From Cloacibacillus evryensis DSM 19522 (GTDB taxonomy: Bacteria > Synergistota > Synergistia > Synergistales > Synergistaceae), in assembly GCF_000585335.1 (NCBI RefSeq), contig NZ_KK073872.1, positions 1,913,283-1,977,282 on the forward strand: 64,000 nt of DNA, written 5' to 3'. Under the pieces are notes generated by a model. It saw only the letters and a program-made list of their open reading frames with translations. It was not told where the DNA came from and ran no database searches. The translations under genes and the position numbers were made by a program. Numbering within the stretch: position 1 is the stretch's first letter; every line of letters begins with the position of its first letter. Shown here piece by piece: positions 62,086 to 64,000 of the stretch.

Positions 62086-63603
62086 TTACAGTACCTCTTT
62101 GACGCTCTTTAAAATCGCCGCGCTTTTGACAAACTCGTAGGCCTTCTTGACGTCCGGCGCCAGCGGCCTGTCGTTGGTATAGAGCGGGATCACTCGGCGG
62201 AACGCCTCGTATGCCGCGGCGGTCCCTTTGCCGAGGGCAAAGCCGTCGCGCTGTTTGCGCAGCTCGATGGCCTGGCAGGCGTGTATCAGCTCCATGCCGT
62301 AGATATACTGGAGATCCTTCACTATCTGGCGCAGATGCTGCACGACGAGCGGCGTGTTGTTGGAGTGGTCCTCTATCGAGCCTGAGAGCGAGAGGTAATC
62401 GACTGAACAGGGATTCGATAGGTGGCGTATCTCCGTATCAAGCGAGCCAAAACACTTCTGTATCGTACCGAAGCAGTGCGACTCGCCGCCGTCGTGGCTC
62501 AGGAAGCGCGGCAGCTTCGTCAGCTCGGGGTTGGCGAGGCGCAGCATACGGTAGCAGGACATGCGCGAGACGTGGCTGAGGACGATCGAAAGCATCTCCA
62601 CCGCCGTCGCGAGCGTCGTCGTCTCGAAGTTGGAATTGGAGATGATCCGCTTCTCGTCAAGCAGCAGGCAGGGGTTGTCGTCAGTGCTGTTCATCTGGAT
62701 GACGAGATATTTCTCCGCGTATGCGAGCGCGTCGCGCAGCGAGCCATTGATATAGGCCGCGCCTCTGAAGCAGAGCGGGTCCTGCACCGGCTTGCCGGGG
62801 TATCTTTTGTAGACGTCGCTGCCCGCGAGATAGGCGCGCATCCGTTCCGCGCTCTTCGCCTGCCCTTCCAGCTTCCGCGCCGCCATCACCTCCGGTTCGA
62901 GGGGCGAGGTGTTGCCGTGGAGCCCTTCGAGCGAAAGGCTGGATATGACGTCCCCCATTTCGACGAGCTCTTCAAGCTCCTTTACCGCCAGCGCGGCCTC
63001 TCCCGCGGAGAAAGCGCTCGAACTGACGATCGCGAGGCCATCCTTCGGGCCGAGCACGACCGGCTCGAGGCCGGCGAGCTTGTGCGCCTCGGCAGAGCTC
63101 ATGCGGCGGCCCTGGTAATAGGCCTCGCCCTCGCCGATCATCACGAGGCCGATGTGCGCGAGCGGCGTGAGGTCGGCTTCTCCGACGGAACCCTTCTCGG
63201 GAACGACGGGATGGATGCCCGCGTTGAGCAACTCGGCGTAGCGACGCGCGACGGCGGGCTGGATGCCCGTGTAGCCGAGCAGCAGGCAGTTGAGCCTGAT
63301 CGCCATGATCGCGCGCACCTCGGCCTCGGAGGCCTCCGGCTCCACGCCGAAGGAGTGCGAATAGATAAGCTTGCGGTTGAAATCCTCGAAAAATTCTTTC
63401 GCTATCGTGTGGTCCTTGTTCCAGCCGACGCCGGTATTGAAGCCGTAGACGGGCACGTCGGCGTCCACCAGCTCGTAGACGAGTTTACGCGAAGCCTCAA
63501 GCCTCTCGTTCGCCTCGGGGCTGATCTCAACTTCCGCGCCGTTTACCGCGATCTCCCATACCTTGGCGACGGTCAGATCATTTCCTGTCAGTACGATCTT
63601 CAT
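62086..63603 (-). CDS. HAL-superfamily lyase without MIO triad, ergothionase-like
   Basis: A full-length (505 residues) member of the histidine/phenylalanine ammonia-lyase superfamily: Tyr loop PVYGFNTGVGWNKD (Tyr53, Lys63, Asp64), RKLIYSHSFGVEP, the SVG core, RGAAYINGSLRDALAY, NSTDDNPCLLLDE and SGSIEDHSNN. Where the family has Ala-Ser-Gly (MIO), this protein has VGEADLTPLAH (residues 140-150), one residue shorter and without Ser. Ergothionase, a trimethylamine lyase acting on ergothioneine, is the MIO-independent member I know of. The coupled BCCT transporter gene fits a betaine substrate. Function is inferred; a classical HutH is very unlikely. Confidence 0.78.
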   Translation of the reverse strand: MKIVLTGNDLTVAKVWEIAVNGAEVEISPEANERLEASRKLVYELVDADVPVYGFNTGVGWNKDHTIAKEFFEDFNRKLIYSHSFGVEPEASEAEVRAIMAIRLNCLLLGYTGIQPAVARRYAELLNAGIHPVVPEKGSVGEADLTPLAHIGLVMIGEGEAYYQGRRMSSAEAHKLAGLEPVVLGPKDGLAIVSSSAFSAGEAALAVKELEELVEMGDVISSLSLEGLHGNTSPLEPEVMAARKLEGQAKSAERMRAYLAGSDVYKRYPGKPVQDPLCFRGAAYINGSLRDALAYAEKYLVIQMNSTDDNPCLLLDEKRIISNSNFETTTLATAVEMLSIVLSHVSRMSCYRMLRLANPELTKLPRFLSHDGGESHCFGTIQKCFGSLDTEIRHLSNPCSVDYLSLSGSIEDHSNNTPLVVQHLRQIVKDLQYIYGMELIHACQAIELRKQRDGFALGKGTAAAYEAFRRVIPLYTNDRPLAPDVKKAYEFVKSAAILKSVKEVL

Positions 63604-64000
63604 TTCTGATGATCCTCCGCTGCCGGTTCCTCCTGGAACTTATCGATAAAGAATACCTTGACAAAAGCTACCACCTGTATCGCAAAGATGAAAAGCACCA
63701 CGAAGCCGGCCGCGGAGGAGAGCGCCTTGACGCCGTCCACTCCCTGAGCGCCGCCGCCGAAGGCCGCCATGATGATCGAGACGATACCGACCGAGATACC
63801 CCAGACTATCTTGATCTTCGCCGGAGGCTCGGTGCCGATGGGAACGTTGCGCATACACATCGAGCCGATGTTCGTCAGTGTCGCGTCGGCGCAGGTGATG
63901 AAGGAGGCGAGGATGACGAGGATGTTGACAGGCAGCACGACATAGCCGATGCCGAAGGGCAGGTTCTTAAGGAATTCCCAGAGCGCCATCACCGCGCCGC
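63600..64000 (-). CDS. BCCT-family betaine transporter, C-terminal part (cut by window edge)
   Basis: The visible C-terminal 133 or so residues contain the last helices of a betaine/carnitine/choline transporter: LVILASFITCADATLTNIGS, KIKIVWGISVGIVSIIMAAF, and LSSAAGFVVLFIFAIQVVAF. BCCT proteins import quaternary-ammonium compounds with Na+ or by antiport. Its stop overlaps the ATG of the HAL-like gene (ATGA), so the transporter and lyase are made together. The frame is open to base 64000; the rest lies outside. Confidence 0.85.
   Translation of the reverse strand, partial: GAVMALWEFLKNLPFGIGYVVLPVNILVILASFITCADATLTNIGSMCMRNVPIGTEPPAKIKIVWGISVGIVSIIMAAFGGGAQGVDGVKALSSAAGFVVLFIFAIQVVAFVKVFFIDKFQEEPAAEDHQK

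Noticed and set aside
62086-63603. Annotation as histidine ammonia-lyase HutH
   Set aside because: The MIO-forming Ala-Ser-Gly is missing, no hutU/hutI/hutG genes are nearby, and the coupled transporter is a betaine type.

Overview
The window reads as a fairly GC-rich bacterial chromosome segment. The best fit is a diderm, amino-acid-fermenting anaerobe of the Synergistota, possibly Cloacibacillus-like; this is an inference from gene content, since no rRNA is present. It combines Firmicutes-style regulation and gene order (CodY, a T-box trp leader, the lepB-rbgA-rnhB-yifB-dprA-topA-trmFO-xerC-codY block) with an outer-membrane SLH porin, type III glutamine synthetase, Etf/acyl-CoA dehydrogenase modules and large BTAD-AAA regulators.

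Layout. 1-3.6 kb: the 5' part of glnN, a prepilin-like gene, and an IS1634-type insertion sequence flanked by a perfect 35-bp target duplication. 3.6-8.6 kb: a repeat island, ahpC, an EamA exporter, fucO, remnants of a second iron alcohol dehydrogenase and a PocR-type sensor, and a nucleotidyltransferase. 8.6-10.3 kb: tRNA-Glu and tRNA-Lys, with an ISNCY-like element (17-bp duplication) inserted just upstream of their promoter. 10.3-23.4 kb: housekeeping genes on the minus strand (DUF501, S1 protein, cheY, codY, xerC, trmFO, topA, dprA, yifB, yraN, rnhB, rbgA, lepB, dapF). 23.5-30.35 kb: a complete, translationally coupled trpEGDCFBA operon behind a T-box leader and a strong promoter. 30.3-34.9 kb: a P1B-type metal ATPase with a DUF6110 partner, a 990-bp non-coding repeat island, and a flavodoxin/DUF3793 operon. 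Their promoters and that of ahpC share TTAG-N6-CTAA operators that look like a metal (iron) regulon.

34.9-43 kb: two GNAT acetyltransferases, xthA, and two adjacent genes that look like complementary halves of a HAL/PAL-type lyase without the MIO triad, divergent from a 1024-residue BTAD-AAA-TPR regulator. 43-55.4 kb: a LysR regulator divergent from a ten-gene catabolic operon (thiolase, class III CoA-transferase, 3-hydroxyacyl-CoA dehydrogenase, crotonase, double-hotdog hydratase, flavin ene-reductase, 6-oxocamphor-hydrolase-like enzyme, acyl-CoA dehydrogenase, EtfB, ferredoxin-fused EtfA). It is plausibly for anaerobic ring opening and beta-oxidation of an alicyclic compound. 55.8-58.2 kb: a SpoVA-like membrane protein and an SLH porin. 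58.3-64 kb: a BCCT betaine-type transporter translationally coupled to a second MIO-less HAL homologue (ergothionase-like), followed by a three-subunit molybdenum hydroxylase whose FAD subunit carries the 4-hydroxybenzoyl-CoA-reductase-type cysteine loop. I interpret this as a betaine (possibly ergothioneine) breakdown cluster.

Besides the two MIO-less lyase loci and the ring-opening operon, the most novel non-coding signal is a three-copy structured repeat at 3854-3948, 32903-32997 (inverted) and 33522-33617. Its two stems covary and keep G-U pairs in one orientation only, as expected of a transcribed RNA element.
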